Below are positions 49,825 to 58,168 of a DNA stretch of 64,000 nt, in pieces. Source of the stretch: Erysipelotrichaceae bacterium (GTDB lineage: Bacteria; Bacillota_I; Bacilli_A; Erysipelotrichales; Erysipelotrichaceae). The position numbers and the translations under genes are program-made. Under the pieces are notes generated by a model, which did not search any database, was not told where the DNA came from, and saw only the letters and a list, made by a program, of their open reading frames with translations. Location of the stretch: NCBI GenBank assembly GCA_016280635.1, contig JAEEHC010000084.1, forward strand, positions 43,809-107,808, written 5' to 3'. How positions within the stretch are numbered: position 1 is the first letter of the stretch; every line of letters begins with the position of its first letter.

Positions 49825-50991
49825 ATGAAAAAGTTATTATGCATTGTTCTCTCTGTGCTGATGCTTTGCAGCTTCGTCGGCTGTAACAAGAAACCTGATG
49901 ACACCGGCGACCATGTCCTGAAGATCGGATATGTTGAGAACCTGACCGGCAAGTCATCCAACTCCGGTTCATTATGCAAGAGAGGCATTGACCTGGCTCA
50001 TGAACTCAATGACAAGGTAACCATCAATGGCGTTGAGTACACCGTTGAACTGGTCGTTGTCGACTGCAAGAGCGACAAGGTCGAAGCTGCTACCTGCGCT
50101 TCCCGCGTCATCGAGCAGGAAAAGGTTACCGCCATTCTCGGTCCGTCCAACTCCGGAACCAACATGGCGATGAGCCAGATCGTTGAAGATGCCGGCATTC
50201 CGGCCATCTGCGGCACCGCTACCAACCCGCTGGTAACCCAGGGCTACAAGTACTACTTCACCGCCTGCTTCACCAACAACTTCCATGCCACAGTCATGGC
50301 TCAGTTCGCCTATGAGCAGGGCTGGCGCAAGATTGCCGTAGTCAAGGAAATCGATACCGAAGCCGCCGTTGACTGCGCCAACAGATTTGAGGACATCTTC
50401 AAGAAGCTGACCGGTGATCCGGACTGCATCGTTACCGAAGTCGGCTACAATGTTGCTGACCAGGACTACAACGCTCAGATCGGCGTTTTGAAGCAGGCTC
50501 AGTTTGATGCCATCTTCGCCCCCAACACCGCCGCCAACCTGGCCATGATGATGGCTCAGGCTGAAACAGCCGGCCTGGATGCCAAGTGGATGGGCATTGA
50601 CTCCTGCGAGGTTGCTGCTTTCATCGAAATCGGCGGCAAGTCGCTGGTCAACAGAGTATTCTTCAGTTCCTTCTTCGATTCCGGTACGGCTCAGACTCCG
50701 ACCACTCAGAAGTTGTTCGACGAATACGCCAAGAGATATGACGATGTTATCGCCGCTCATACAGCCATGAGCTTTGATGCCTACAACCTGCTGATTGAGG
50801 GCATTAAGCAGGCCCAGTCCCTGGAAGGAGACAAGATCGTCGCCGCCATGGAAGCCATCAAGAACTTTGAAGGCGCTTCCGGCTATCTGAGCTTCAATGA
50901 AAACCACAACGTTGAGAACCAGGCCGTCATCAAGACCGTTGACGAGAACCTGAAGTTCCATTACGTAACCACCGTCAAGAACGGTAACTAA
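49825..50991 (+). CDS. branched-chain-type amino acid ABC transporter, binding lipoprotein
   Basis: 388 residues. A lipoprotein signal (MKKLLCIVLSVLMLCSFVGC) puts the anchor at Cys20. The mature part is a type 1 periplasmic-binding fold of the Liv/Leu/amide family (LKIGYVENLTGKSSN, GPSNSGTNMAMSQIVEDAGI, AIFAPNTAANLAMMMAQAE). The ligand cannot be read; members bind amino acids, short amides, urea or small peptides. AAAGGAGGA precedes ATG 49825. A strong hairpin follows the gene, which would raise its transcript level relative to the genes downstream. Confidence 0.92.
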   Translation: MKKLLCIVLSVLMLCSFVGCNKKPDDTGDHVLKIGYVENLTGKSSNSGSLCKRGIDLAHELNDKVTINGVEYTVELVVVDCKSDKVEAATCASRVIEQEKVTAILGPSNSGTNMAMSQIVEDAGIPAICGTATNPLVTQGYKYYFTACFTNNFHATVMAQFAYEQGWRKIAVVKEIDTEAAVDCANRFEDIFKKLTGDPDCIVTEVGYNVADQDYNAQIGVLKQAQFDAIFAPNTAANLAMMMAQAETAGLDAKWMGIDSCEVAAFIEIGGKSLVNRVFFSSFFDSGTAQTPTTQKLFDEYAKRYDDVIAAHTAMSFDAYNLLIEGIKQAQSLEGDKIVAAMEAIKNFEGASGYLSFNENHNVENQAVIKTVDENLKFHYVTTVKNGN

Positions 50992-51011
50992 CAGATAGCA
51001 GTTATCCTTTG

Positions 51012-51040
51012 CCACAATGCCCTTATTCAGGGCATTGTGG
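51012..51040 (+). promoter_or_regulatory. intra-operon hairpin after the binding-protein gene
   Basis: CCACAATGCCCT (51012-51023), TATTC loop, AGGGCATTGTGG (51029-51040): a perfect 12-bp stem with no T run after it. Such hairpins often protect the 3' end of a binding-protein mRNA or attenuate transcription, giving more binding protein than permease. Confidence 0.6.
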
Positions 51041-51064
51041 CTCAGAAGAAAGCAGGGGTAGATT

Positions 51065-52351
51065 ATGCAGTATCATCTTGAAGAAACCAGGAAATTCGAT
51101 CCTGAACTGTATGAACTGATAAAACTCGAAGAACAGAGACAGCAGAATACGCTGGAGTTGATTGCCTCTGAAAGCATTCAGTCCCCGCAGCTGCTGGAAA
51201 TCAATGGCTGTGCCTTCAACAATAAGACCGCGGTCGGCAAGCCCGGAGACATGCACCTGCTGGGTTCACAGTATGCGGATGCCCTGATTGCCCTGACCGC
51301 CCGGAGAGCCTGCCAGCTGTTTGGCGCTGAACACGCCAACGTCCAGGTCTATTCCGGTTCCACAGCCAATTATGCCGTTTATGCCGCCTGCCTGAAGGTG
51401 GGCGACCGGGTGCTGGCCATGAGCCCCTCGCAGGGAGGCCACGCCACCCATGGATCAACCAGAAACTATACCAGCCAGGTATATCATTTTGAGCATTACG
51501 GCGTTGATCCCGAAAGCCAGCTCATCGATTATGACGAGCTGCGCCGCAAGGCAATGGAGTTCAGACCAAAACTGATCATTGCCGGGGGAAGCACTTATTC
51601 CCAATTCATTGACTTTGAAAGAATCAGCCAGATCGCCAGAGAGGCGGAAGCCTATTTTCTGGTGGACATGGCGCATTATACCGGCCTGATCGCCGCCGGT
51701 CTGGTACCTTCACCGGTTCCCTGGGCCGATTTCGTTACCGGTTCGACGACCAAGACCATCTGCGGGCCGCGCAGCGGCTTCATTCTCTGTAAGCAGAAAT
51801 ACGCCGACATGATCGATGACGGCGCCTATCCAAAGATCGTCGCCTCCCTGCATCTGCAGACCATGGCAGCCATGGCCAGTGCCTTTGGCTATGCCATGAG
51901 CGAAGAATTCCGGCAGGTCATGCGGGCTACGGCCGACAATGCCGACACGCTGGCCAGAGAACTGCAGAAGCGGGGGTTCACCATCGTTTCCGGCGGCACC
52001 AGATGCCATCTGATGGTCGTTGACATGCGCGGTAAGGGCATTAACGGCAAGGAATTCGCCAAGATCCTGGAAACGATCAACCTGTCGGTAAATGCCGTTG
52101 ACATTCCCTATGACACTTCGCCGGTCAGAAACGGGGTGCGCATCGGCTGTACGGTGGTTTCCCAGCGGGGCATGGGGAGAGCGGAGATGGCGGAGATCGC
52201 CGACATCATTGCCGCAGTTGCCCAGGCACCTGCTGACCGGAAAGTGCTGGACAGCTGTGCCGCAAGGGTAAGAGCTCTTTGCGACCGCTTCCCGCTTTAC
52301 GGCCGCTTTGATAAACTGAGTAAGGAAAGGGGTGAACAGCATGCCGTTTGA
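51065..52351 (+). CDS. divergent serine hydroxymethyltransferase-like PLP enzyme
   Basis: 428 residues of fold-type I PLP enzymes, clearly in the SHMT family (LELIASESI, HGGHATHG-like SQGGHATHGS, LVDMAHYTGLIAAG, D201, K230 as PLP lysine in TGSTTKT). Several residues conserved in folate-dependent SHMTs differ: the KYAEGYPG block reads KTAVGKPG (Tyr55 to Thr, Glu57 to Val), the YYGG block reads HLLGS, and the His before the PLP lysine is Thr229. So normal SHMT activity is doubtful; a retro-aldol or alpha-methylserine-type reaction is possible. It lies inside an ABC transporter operon and overlaps the permease gene by 11 bp. Confidence 0.88.
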   Translation: MQYHLEETRKFDPELYELIKLEEQRQQNTLELIASESIQSPQLLEINGCAFNNKTAVGKPGDMHLLGSQYADALIALTARRACQLFGAEHANVQVYSGSTANYAVYAACLKVGDRVLAMSPSQGGHATHGSTRNYTSQVYHFEHYGVDPESQLIDYDELRRKAMEFRPKLIIAGGSTYSQFIDFERISQIAREAEAYFLVDMAHYTGLIAAGLVPSPVPWADFVTGSTTKTICGPRSGFILCKQKYADMIDDGAYPKIVASLHLQTMAAMASAFGYAMSEEFRQVMRATADNADTLARELQKRGFTIVSGGTRCHLMVVDMRGKGINGKEFAKILETINLSVNAVDIPYDTSPVRNGVRIGCTVVSQRGMGRAEMAEIADIIAAVAQAPADRKVLDSCAARVRALCDRFPLYGRFDKLSKERGEQHAV

Positions 52352-53240
52352 CGTACTTATCCAGCAAATATGCAACGGTCTGGTACTGGGCTGCGTCTAC
52401 GCGCTGGTATCCATCGGCTATACCATAACCTACGGAATCATCAGACTGATCAACTTTGCCCATAACAGCATCTTCATGCTCAGCATGTATTTCGCCATCG
52501 TCTTTGTGACCATGCTGGCGCTGCCCTGGTGGCTGGGGTTCATCATTGTGATCGCCCTGACTGCCATCATGGGCGTGCTGACCGAAAAACTGGCCTATCA
52601 CCGCCTGCGCAACCGCGGTGCCCCGACCAGCACCATCAAGATTGCCGCCCTGGGCGTCAGCTATCTGATCGACAATGTCGTCATCGTCATCTTCTCCGGC
52701 CGGCCGAAACAGTTCCCCACCGTGGATCTGCTGACAGATGTCTTTGAGATTGGACCGGTCAGGCTGCAGAGAACGGCCATTATCGTTCCGCTGGTCGTGC
52801 TGGTCCTGTTAGTAGGACTGACCTATTTCCTCAATCACACCAAACCCGGTCTGGCCATGCGGGCAGTAAGCCGTGACATGGAGGCCGCCCGGTTGATGGG
52901 CATCGATGTCGACAAGACCATTGCCTTCTCCTTTGCGATTGGCTCCGGACTGGCCGCCATCGGCGCCATCCTGTGGGGCCAGCGCTACACTTCGGTAATA
53001 CCGACCGTCGGGTCAATGCCCGGCATGAAGTCTTTCATCGCCGCGGTCATCGGCGGCATCGGCAACATTGACGGCGCGGTCATCGGCGGCATGCTGATCG
53101 GCATGATCGAGGTCATGGTCGTCGCCTTCTTCCCGGGCCTGTCAAGCTACCGGGATGTATTCAGTTTCTGCCTGCTGCTGATCGTCTTATTGATCAAACC
53201 TACCGGAATCATCGGCGAGAAAGTCGCCGATAAGGCTTAG
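52341..53240 (+). CDS. livH: branched-chain-type amino acid ABC transporter permease
   Basis: 299 residues with about eight membrane helices, a LivH-type permease (LVSIGYTITYGIIRLINFAH, GLAMRAVSRDMEAARLMGI for the ATPase-coupling EAA loop). ATG 52341 is chosen because AAGGGGTGA lies immediately upstream; an in-frame GTG at 52332 is part of that site. It overlaps the SHMT-like gene. With LivM it forms the membrane channel of the importer. The gene symbol marks family position and does not claim a branched-chain substrate. Confidence 0.92.
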   Translation: MPFDVLIQQICNGLVLGCVYALVSIGYTITYGIIRLINFAHNSIFMLSMYFAIVFVTMLALPWWLGFIIVIALTAIMGVLTEKLAYHRLRNRGAPTSTIKIAALGVSYLIDNVVIVIFSGRPKQFPTVDLLTDVFEIGPVRLQRTAIIVPLVVLVLLVGLTYFLNHTKPGLAMRAVSRDMEAARLMGIDVDKTIAFSFAIGSGLAAIGAILWGQRYTSVIPTVGSMPGMKSFIAAVIGGIGNIDGAVIGGMLIGMIEVMVVAFFPGLSSYRDVFSFCLLLIVLLIKPTGIIGEKVADKA

Positions 53241-53251
53241 GAGGTGGCATC

Positions 53252-54361
53252 ATGGAAAAGAAAAACAATGCCATCTTCCAGAGAATACTGGAAAACCGCA
53301 ATAAGGTTCTGACGATCGTCTTTCTGGCTCTCATCATGGTAATTGTCGGTAACTTGAAACCCTGGTTTGGCAGCTACTGGGTCCGGGTATTCAATACCTG
53401 TTGCATCTATTCGATGGTCACCATGAGCATGAACCTTGTCAACGGCTGTACCGGCATCTTCACGATGGGCTCTCCGGGCTTCATGTGCATCGGTGCCTAT
53501 ACCACGGCCATCCTGACCCTGACTCCGGAAGTCAAGGACGCTGTCTATTATCTTTCACCCATCGCTCCCTGGCTCAGGGAACTTAATACCAGCTTCCCGG
53601 TAGCTCTGCTATTGGGCGGTCTGTTTGCGGCCATTGCGGCCTTCATCATCGGTTTCCCGGTACTGAGATTATCGGGAGACTACCTGTCCATCGCGACCAT
53701 GGCCTTCTCTGAGATCGCCAGGGTCATCATGCTGAATGCCCAGAGCATTACCAATGGGCCCATCGGCATCACCAAGATCAAGAATCACGTGACCGTCTGG
53801 GTAGCCTTCATGGCGCTGGTGTCGGTGTATGTCCTGTTGAGACTGCTGATGCGTTCTACCTACGGGCGGGCGCTGAAAGCCGTCCGCGATGATCCGGTTG
53901 CCGCTGAGGCCATCGGCATACCGCTGTTCAGGACCAAGATGACTTCCTTCATCATTTCCGGTTTCATTGCCGGCATAGCCGGAGGTCTGCTGGCTTCTCT
54001 GGTCGGTACCATTGATGCCAACCAGTTCGTTTATTCGTATGTCAACCAGTTTTTGCTGATGATGATACTGGGCGGCAACGGCTCGATGACCGGATCCATC
54101 CTGGGCTCCTTCGTCATCACCACGGCTCTGGAAGTCTTCCGCTTCATGGATGAGCCGATTGACTTCGGCTTCTGGAAGTATCCCGGCATCGGCGGCATGA
54201 GAATGGTCCTCTTCTCCATTTCCCTGATGCTGATCGTCCTGTTCTGGGAACATGGCATCATGGGATCCAACGAATTCTCCTGGGACCGCATCATTGAGAG
54301 AGTGAAGAAACTGGTGAGTTCAATCAGGGGACTGTTTAAGAGAAAAGAGGAACAGGCATGA
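53252..54361 (+). CDS. livM: branched-chain-type amino acid ABC transporter permease
   Basis: 369 residues with about nine helices, a LivM-type permease with an extended N-terminus (first ~25 residues hydrophilic). The coupling loop RSTYGRALKAVRDDPVAAEA is clear, and GGNGSMTGSILGSF lies in the last third. TAGGAGGTGG precedes the ATG. It overlaps livG by 4 bp (ATGA). It pairs with LivH. Confidence 0.92.
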   Translation: MEKKNNAIFQRILENRNKVLTIVFLALIMVIVGNLKPWFGSYWVRVFNTCCIYSMVTMSMNLVNGCTGIFTMGSPGFMCIGAYTTAILTLTPEVKDAVYYLSPIAPWLRELNTSFPVALLLGGLFAAIAAFIIGFPVLRLSGDYLSIATMAFSEIARVIMLNAQSITNGPIGITKIKNHVTVWVAFMALVSVYVLLRLLMRSTYGRALKAVRDDPVAAEAIGIPLFRTKMTSFIISGFIAGIAGGLLASLVGTIDANQFVYSYVNQFLLMMILGGNGSMTGSILGSFVITTALEVFRFMDEPIDFGFWKYPGIGGMRMVLFSISLMLIVLFWEHGIMGSNEFSWDRIIERVKKLVSSIRGLFKRKEEQA

Positions 54362-55122
54362 ACGTACTGGAAACCAGGCATGTCACCATGCGCTTCGGCG
54401 GCCTGACGGCCGTCGATGATCTGAACATCGTAATTGAGGAAGGTGAAATCGTCTCTCTGATCGGACCCAACGGAGCGGGAAAAACGACCTGTTTCAACGT
54501 GATCACCGGAATCTACCAGCCTACCGAGGGCGAAGTGTTCTTCTATGGCGAAAAGCTCAACGGCAAGCGTCCGGATCAGGTAGCTTCCATTGGCATTTCC
54601 CGTACTTTCCAGAACATCCGCCTGTTCAAGACAATGACGGTATTGGAAAACGTCCTGTGTGCTACTCATTTCAACCGCCACAGCGGTCTGTTCTCCAACA
54701 TCCTGCATCTGCCTAACGCGCTGAAGGAAGAAGGATTAAACCGGGACAAGGCTCTGAAGATCCTTGATGAGGTCGGTCTGGCGCAGTATGCTGACTGGAA
54801 GGCCACCAGCCTGCCGTATGGATTACAGAGAAGGCTGGAGATCGCCAGGGCCTTGGTCAGTGAACCAAAGCTGCTCTTACTGGATGAACCGGCAGCCGGC
54901 ATGAACCCAAAGGAAAGTGATGAACTGGCGGATTTCATCTTTGAGATCAAGGACAAGTTCCACATTACCGTTTTCCTGATCGAACATCACATGAAACTGG
55001 TCATGAAGATCTCTGACCGGATCTATGTTACTCAGTATGGCAAGACCATCGCGATGGGTACGCCGGAAGAGATCCGCAACAACCCGCTGGTCATCCAGGC
55101 CTATCTGGGAGAGGAGGGATAA
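54358..55122 (+). CDS. livG: branched-chain-type amino acid ABC transporter ATPase
   Basis: 254 residues. Walker A is GPNGAGKTT (36-44), the ABC signature region reads LPYGLQRRLEIARALVSEPK (variant LPYGLQ in place of LSGGQ, as usual for LivG), and Walker B is LLLLDEPAAGMN. The C-terminal MGTPEEIRNNPLVIQAYLGEE tail is characteristic of the LivG class. It starts inside the livM stop. Confidence 0.93.
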   Translation: MNVLETRHVTMRFGGLTAVDDLNIVIEEGEIVSLIGPNGAGKTTCFNVITGIYQPTEGEVFFYGEKLNGKRPDQVASIGISRTFQNIRLFKTMTVLENVLCATHFNRHSGLFSNILHLPNALKEEGLNRDKALKILDEVGLAQYADWKATSLPYGLQRRLEIARALVSEPKLLLLDEPAAGMNPKESDELADFIFEIKDKFHITVFLIEHHMKLVMKISDRIYVTQYGKTIAMGTPEEIRNNPLVIQAYLGEEG

Positions 55123-55123
55123 C

Positions 55124-55837
55124 ATGCTGGAAATAAAGAATCTGAGCGTCAGTTATGGCGGCATCAAGGCCCTCAAGTCCATCAGCATAACCGTTCCTGA
55201 CAAGAAGATCGTCACGCTGATCGGCGCTAACGGCGCCGGCAAGAGCACGACCTTGCGGGCCATTGCCAAACTCATCAAGCATGACTCCGGAACCATCATC
55301 TACAACGGTGAAGACATAACCGCCATCTCCGCCAGGGAAACCGTGCAAAAGGGAATCACGCTGATTCCCGAAGGACGGCATGTCTTCCCGGACATGACCG
55401 TACTGGAAAACCTGAAACTGGGAGCTTTCCTGCGCACTGATAATAAGGCCATCAAGGAAGACATTGACTACATGTATGAGCTCTTCCCGGTATTGAAGGA
55501 AAGAAGCACACAGTTGGCCGGGACCCTTTCGGGCGGCGAGCAGCAGATGCTGGCGGTATCAAGAGCGCTGATGGCCCGGCCGAAGATGCTGATGATGGAT
55601 GAGCCGTCATTGGGACTGGCTCCGATGCTGGTCAAGGATATCTTCACCATCATCGAAAGGGTCAACCGGGAAGACGGCTTGCCAATCCTTCTGATCGAGC
55701 AGAATGCCAACTTCGCCCTGAAGGTAGCAGACTACGGATACGTTCTGGAAACCGGAACGATCCAGCTGGAGGGTACCGGCGAGCAGCTATTGGAAAATGA
55801 AAAGGTCAAGGAACTCTATCTGGGAACCGGAGACTGA
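55124..55837 (+). CDS. livF: branched-chain-type amino acid ABC transporter ATPase
   Basis: 237 residues. Walker A GANGAGKST (34-42), Q-loop region EGRHVFPDMTVLENL, signature LSGGEQQMLAVSRALMARPK and Walker B LMMDEPSLGLAP. It starts 1 bp after livG at an ATG with GGAGAGGAGGG upstream. It is the last gene of the operon and completes a full importer (binding protein, two permeases, two ATPases). Confidence 0.93.
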   Translation: MLEIKNLSVSYGGIKALKSISITVPDKKIVTLIGANGAGKSTTLRAIAKLIKHDSGTIIYNGEDITAISARETVQKGITLIPEGRHVFPDMTVLENLKLGAFLRTDNKAIKEDIDYMYELFPVLKERSTQLAGTLSGGEQQMLAVSRALMARPKMLMMDEPSLGLAPMLVKDIFTIIERVNREDGLPILLIEQNANFALKVADYGYVLETGTIQLEGTGEQLLENEKVKELYLGTGD

Positions 55838-55865
55838 TGTCTGCGGATCATGAACTCATTAACAT

Positions 55866-55895
55866 AAAGCGTCAGGAGAACCTGAAGCTTTGACT
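55866..55895 (+). terminator. probable terminator of the ald-liv operon
   Basis: AAAGC-G-TCAGG (55866-55876), AGAA loop, CCTGA-A-GCTTT (55881-55891): two paired blocks with one G-A mismatch, and a weak T-rich tail. It lies 28 bp after the livF stop. Confidence 0.6.
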
Positions 55896-55951
55896 TTTGC
55901 GGTAAATAAATTGATGGAAAAGCAGGGTGATTGCGCTATAATAAGAGTACC

Positions 55952-56027
55952 GGAGAGTTAGCTCAGTCGGGAGAGCGCGCGCGTCACATGCGTGAGGTCA
56001 TGGGTTCAAGCCCCATACTTTCCACCA
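55952..56027 (+). tRNA. tRNA-Val (anticodon CAC)
   Basis: Acceptor GGAGAGT pairs with ACTTTCC (one G.U), D arm GCTC/GAGC, anticodon stem CGCGC/GCGTG around GTCACAT with U33 and anticodon CAC, T arm ATGGG TTCAAGC CCCAT, discriminator A, and CCA encoded at 56025-56027. TATAAT at 55937-55942 is 10 bp upstream. The identity rests on reading the loop with T at position 33; G at position 32 is uncommon. Confidence 0.85.
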
Positions 56028-56036
56028 TTGCCATCA

Positions 56037-56062
56037 AAAAAAGCCTTGCGGCTTTTTTCTTT
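56037..56062 (+). terminator. Rho-independent terminator of tRNA-Val
   Basis: AAAAAAGCC (56037-56045), TTGC loop, GGCTTTTTT (56050-56058), CTTTT. It also faces the minus-strand gene that ends at 56079. Confidence 0.88.
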
Positions 56063-56078
56063 TGCTCGATTAAGGCGT

Positions 56079-57197
56079 TCAGCGGGTCTCCTGATAGTCA
56101 TCGGGATCATTGGGCTGTCTGCCGTGAATGTCCAGGAAATCGACAAAGCCGGTCATCTCAAAGATCTGCTCGACATCACCGCTGACGTTGACAAGATGCA
56201 GCTTTTCGCTGCCGAGGCGCTTGGCCAGCGACAGCAGAATGCGCAGTCCGGTTGAGGAGATGTAGTCGACATCATCAAAGTCGATGGTAACATCGCGGCC
56301 ATCCGCTTCAATGTCGTCGCAGGCATTCTTCAAGATCTCGGCGGTTGCCGTATTTACCGGTCCGAACAACTGCAGAGTTACGGTCTGGTCATCTTCGAAC
56401 CTCTCCGTCTGCAGGTCGGTGTTTCCCTCGATCAGGCCGAAGTGCTTCAGGGCGTTTTCGATGCCGTTATCATCAATGTCGGTAGTAACGTAATCAGCAG
56501 CTGCCTTGACCTTGTCCTTGGCATTGCCCATGGCTACCCCGATGCCGGCGTACTGCAGCATCGGAATGTCGTTTTCCCCGTCTCCGAAGGACATCGTTTC
56601 CGCCTTGAGGAGACCTTCCTTTTCCATGAAGCGCTGCATGCCGACATCCTTGCCGCCGCCTCTGGCGATGATGTCAATGCCGGTGTCATTCCAGCTGGTG
56701 ATGTCGCATTCATCCAGCGTCTTTCTCAGCAGCTGCTTTTCCGGTTCGGGAATGAAGCCCAGTACCTGGTAGATCTTTTCGCCGTTATAGGTACTGATCT
56801 CCGGAATGGTACCGTGGGTACTGTTCTGGGTGTTGATGACCGTCTCATTGACATAGTTAATGGCCCGGCCATCTTCTCTGATCAGTACCAGAGGAATGCG
56901 TTTGGCTTCAAACATGGAGATCAGGATTTCCATGTCACCTTCGCCGATCGGCGTACCGGCAAACATGTGGTAGTTTTCGTCCAGACACAGCTGGCCGTTC
57001 AGCGTCAGGTAGGCGTCAAAGGGGACGTCCAGAACCGGCAGCTTGACGAGTTCCTCCAGCGAGCGCCCGGTGCAGATGATTGTCTTGATTCCCTTTTCCC
57101 GCAGCTTTTTCAGTGCCTTGGTGGTTGAGGCGGGAACCTTGCCGGTTGCGTGGGACAGCAGGGTGCCGTCGATGTCAAAAAAGCATGCTTTGATCAT
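56079..57197 (-). CDS. HAD hydrolase (Cof type) fused to a STAS domain
   Basis: About 372 residues. Residues 1 to about 258 are a complete Cof-type HAD phosphatase (DIDGT with D8 and D10, ICTGRS, GDGEND near 206-211, and AMGNA). After a short linker, residues from about 265 form a STAS domain of the anti-sigma-factor-antagonist type (TLQLFGPVNTATAEIL, VTIDFDDVDYISSTGLRILL, IFEMTGF), with the serine pair in YISSTG where SpoIIAA-type proteins are phosphorylated. The ribosome binding site AGAGGG is rather far (about 12 nt). No sigma factor or kinase is adjacent. Confidence 0.9.
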   Translation of the reverse strand: MIKACFFDIDGTLLSHATGKVPASTTKALKKLREKGIKTIICTGRSLEELVKLPVLDVPFDAYLTLNGQLCLDENYHMFAGTPIGEGDMEILISMFEAKRIPLVLIREDGRAINYVNETVINTQNSTHGTIPEISTYNGEKIYQVLGFIPEPEKQLLRKTLDECDITSWNDTGIDIIARGGGKDVGMQRFMEKEGLLKAETMSFGDGENDIPMLQYAGIGVAMGNAKDKVKAAADYVTTDIDDNGIENALKHFGLIEGNTDLQTERFEDDQTVTLQLFGPVNTATAEILKNACDDIEADGRDVTIDFDDVDYISSTGLRILLSLAKRLGSEKLHLVNVSGDVEQIFEMTGFVDFLDIHGRQPNDPDDYQETR

Positions 57198-57232
57198 ATG
57201 CTAAGTTACCCTCTTTCTCCTTTATGATAGCA

Positions 57233-57261
57233 CAAAAAAGCCCGCGGGTTTTCCGCAGGCT
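57233..57261 (-). terminator. Rho-independent terminator of the ABC-CPBP operon
   Basis: On the minus strand AGCCTGCGG (57261-57253) pairs with CCGCGGGCT (57247-57239, one G.U), then T6. It lies 7 bp after the CPBP stop. Confidence 0.88.
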
Positions 57262-57268
57262 GACATAT

Positions 57269-58159
57269 TTAGAACAGATCGCTCAGATAATTCTGAAGGA
57301 TCACCTGAACGACAATGATGACGACATAGAAAACGATGAAGACAATGTAGGAGATGGAATGGGGTATCAGTCTGAACGGCTTGCCCAGTTCTTTCCAGCG
57401 AATCTTCCGGAAGAACAGAATAAAAAGGATTATCAGAAAGATGGCCGCGATCAGATAGACGAGAGTCTCACTTATCTCAAAGGTAAAGAAGCTTTCCAGG
57501 GTGGAAAGGGTATTGTTGGCCACGTGCAGCAGCACGGTCGGAATGATCGAGTTATAGTGCCAGGCGATCAGGCCAAAGGCCAGACCGATGAAGATGGCCG
57601 GGACGCTCTGCTCAACAGTGCCATGGAACAACCCAAAGGACAGGGCGGAGATCAGCACATAGCACCAGCAGCCATAGGGCTTCATGAGCTTGCGGATCCA
57701 GCAGCGGAAGACCAGTTCTTCCATGATGGGAGCGCCAACGCAGGCATAAAGAATGCTCATCAGAGAAAGACTGTCTTCTGAAGCGGAAGAGAAGTCAACG
57801 ACCAGCCCCCACAGCTGCCAGCAGGCCAAAACAAAGAAGAATGTGCCTATGCAAAGAGGAATGAGGGGAAGAATGTCTTTGTTTCGGACCGGTTCAAAAC
57901 GGTAAAAACGGTCAACGTACTTACGGAAAAAGATCATGTATCCCAGATAATAACTCAGGATGATGCAGCCGTAAAGAAGTGCTGAAGTGAGGAATTCCTG
58001 GATGAAGGGATTGGGGAAAACGAAGGTCACCATGACGGCGATGCCGGAAGAGGCGCCTTGCAGGGCATACATGATCACGCTCAGTGAGAGTACATAGCCG
58101 GCCACGCAGCGGAAGGGCTTGTAATAGTTTCTTTGTTCGCTTGTTTCTTTTCTTGCCAT
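57269..58159 (-). CDS. CPBP-family (CAAX-like/Abi) intramembrane metalloprotease
   Basis: 296 residues with about seven or eight helices. The family motifs EELVFR (147-152), LFHG with H179 and LLHVANN with H212 form the glutamate/histidine metal site of Rce1-like proteases. In Gram-positives such proteins serve in bacteriocin self-immunity or maturation. ATG 58159 is used because AGGTGAG lies upstream; a GTG at 58168 is the alternative. It is the third gene of an operon with an ABC ATPase and permease. Confidence 0.9.
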   Translation of the reverse strand: MARKETSEQRNYYKPFRCVAGYVLSLSVIMYALQGASSGIAVMVTFVFPNPFIQEFLTSALLYGCIILSYYLGYMIFFRKYVDRFYRFEPVRNKDILPLIPLCIGTFFFVLACWQLWGLVVDFSSASEDSLSLMSILYACVGAPIMEELVFRCWIRKLMKPYGCWCYVLISALSFGLFHGTVEQSVPAIFIGLAFGLIAWHYNSIIPTVLLHVANNTLSTLESFFTFEISETLVYLIAAIFLIILFILFFRKIRWKELGKPFRLIPHSISYIVFIVFYVVIIVVQVILQNYLSDLF

Positions 58160-58168
58160 GTTGCTCAC

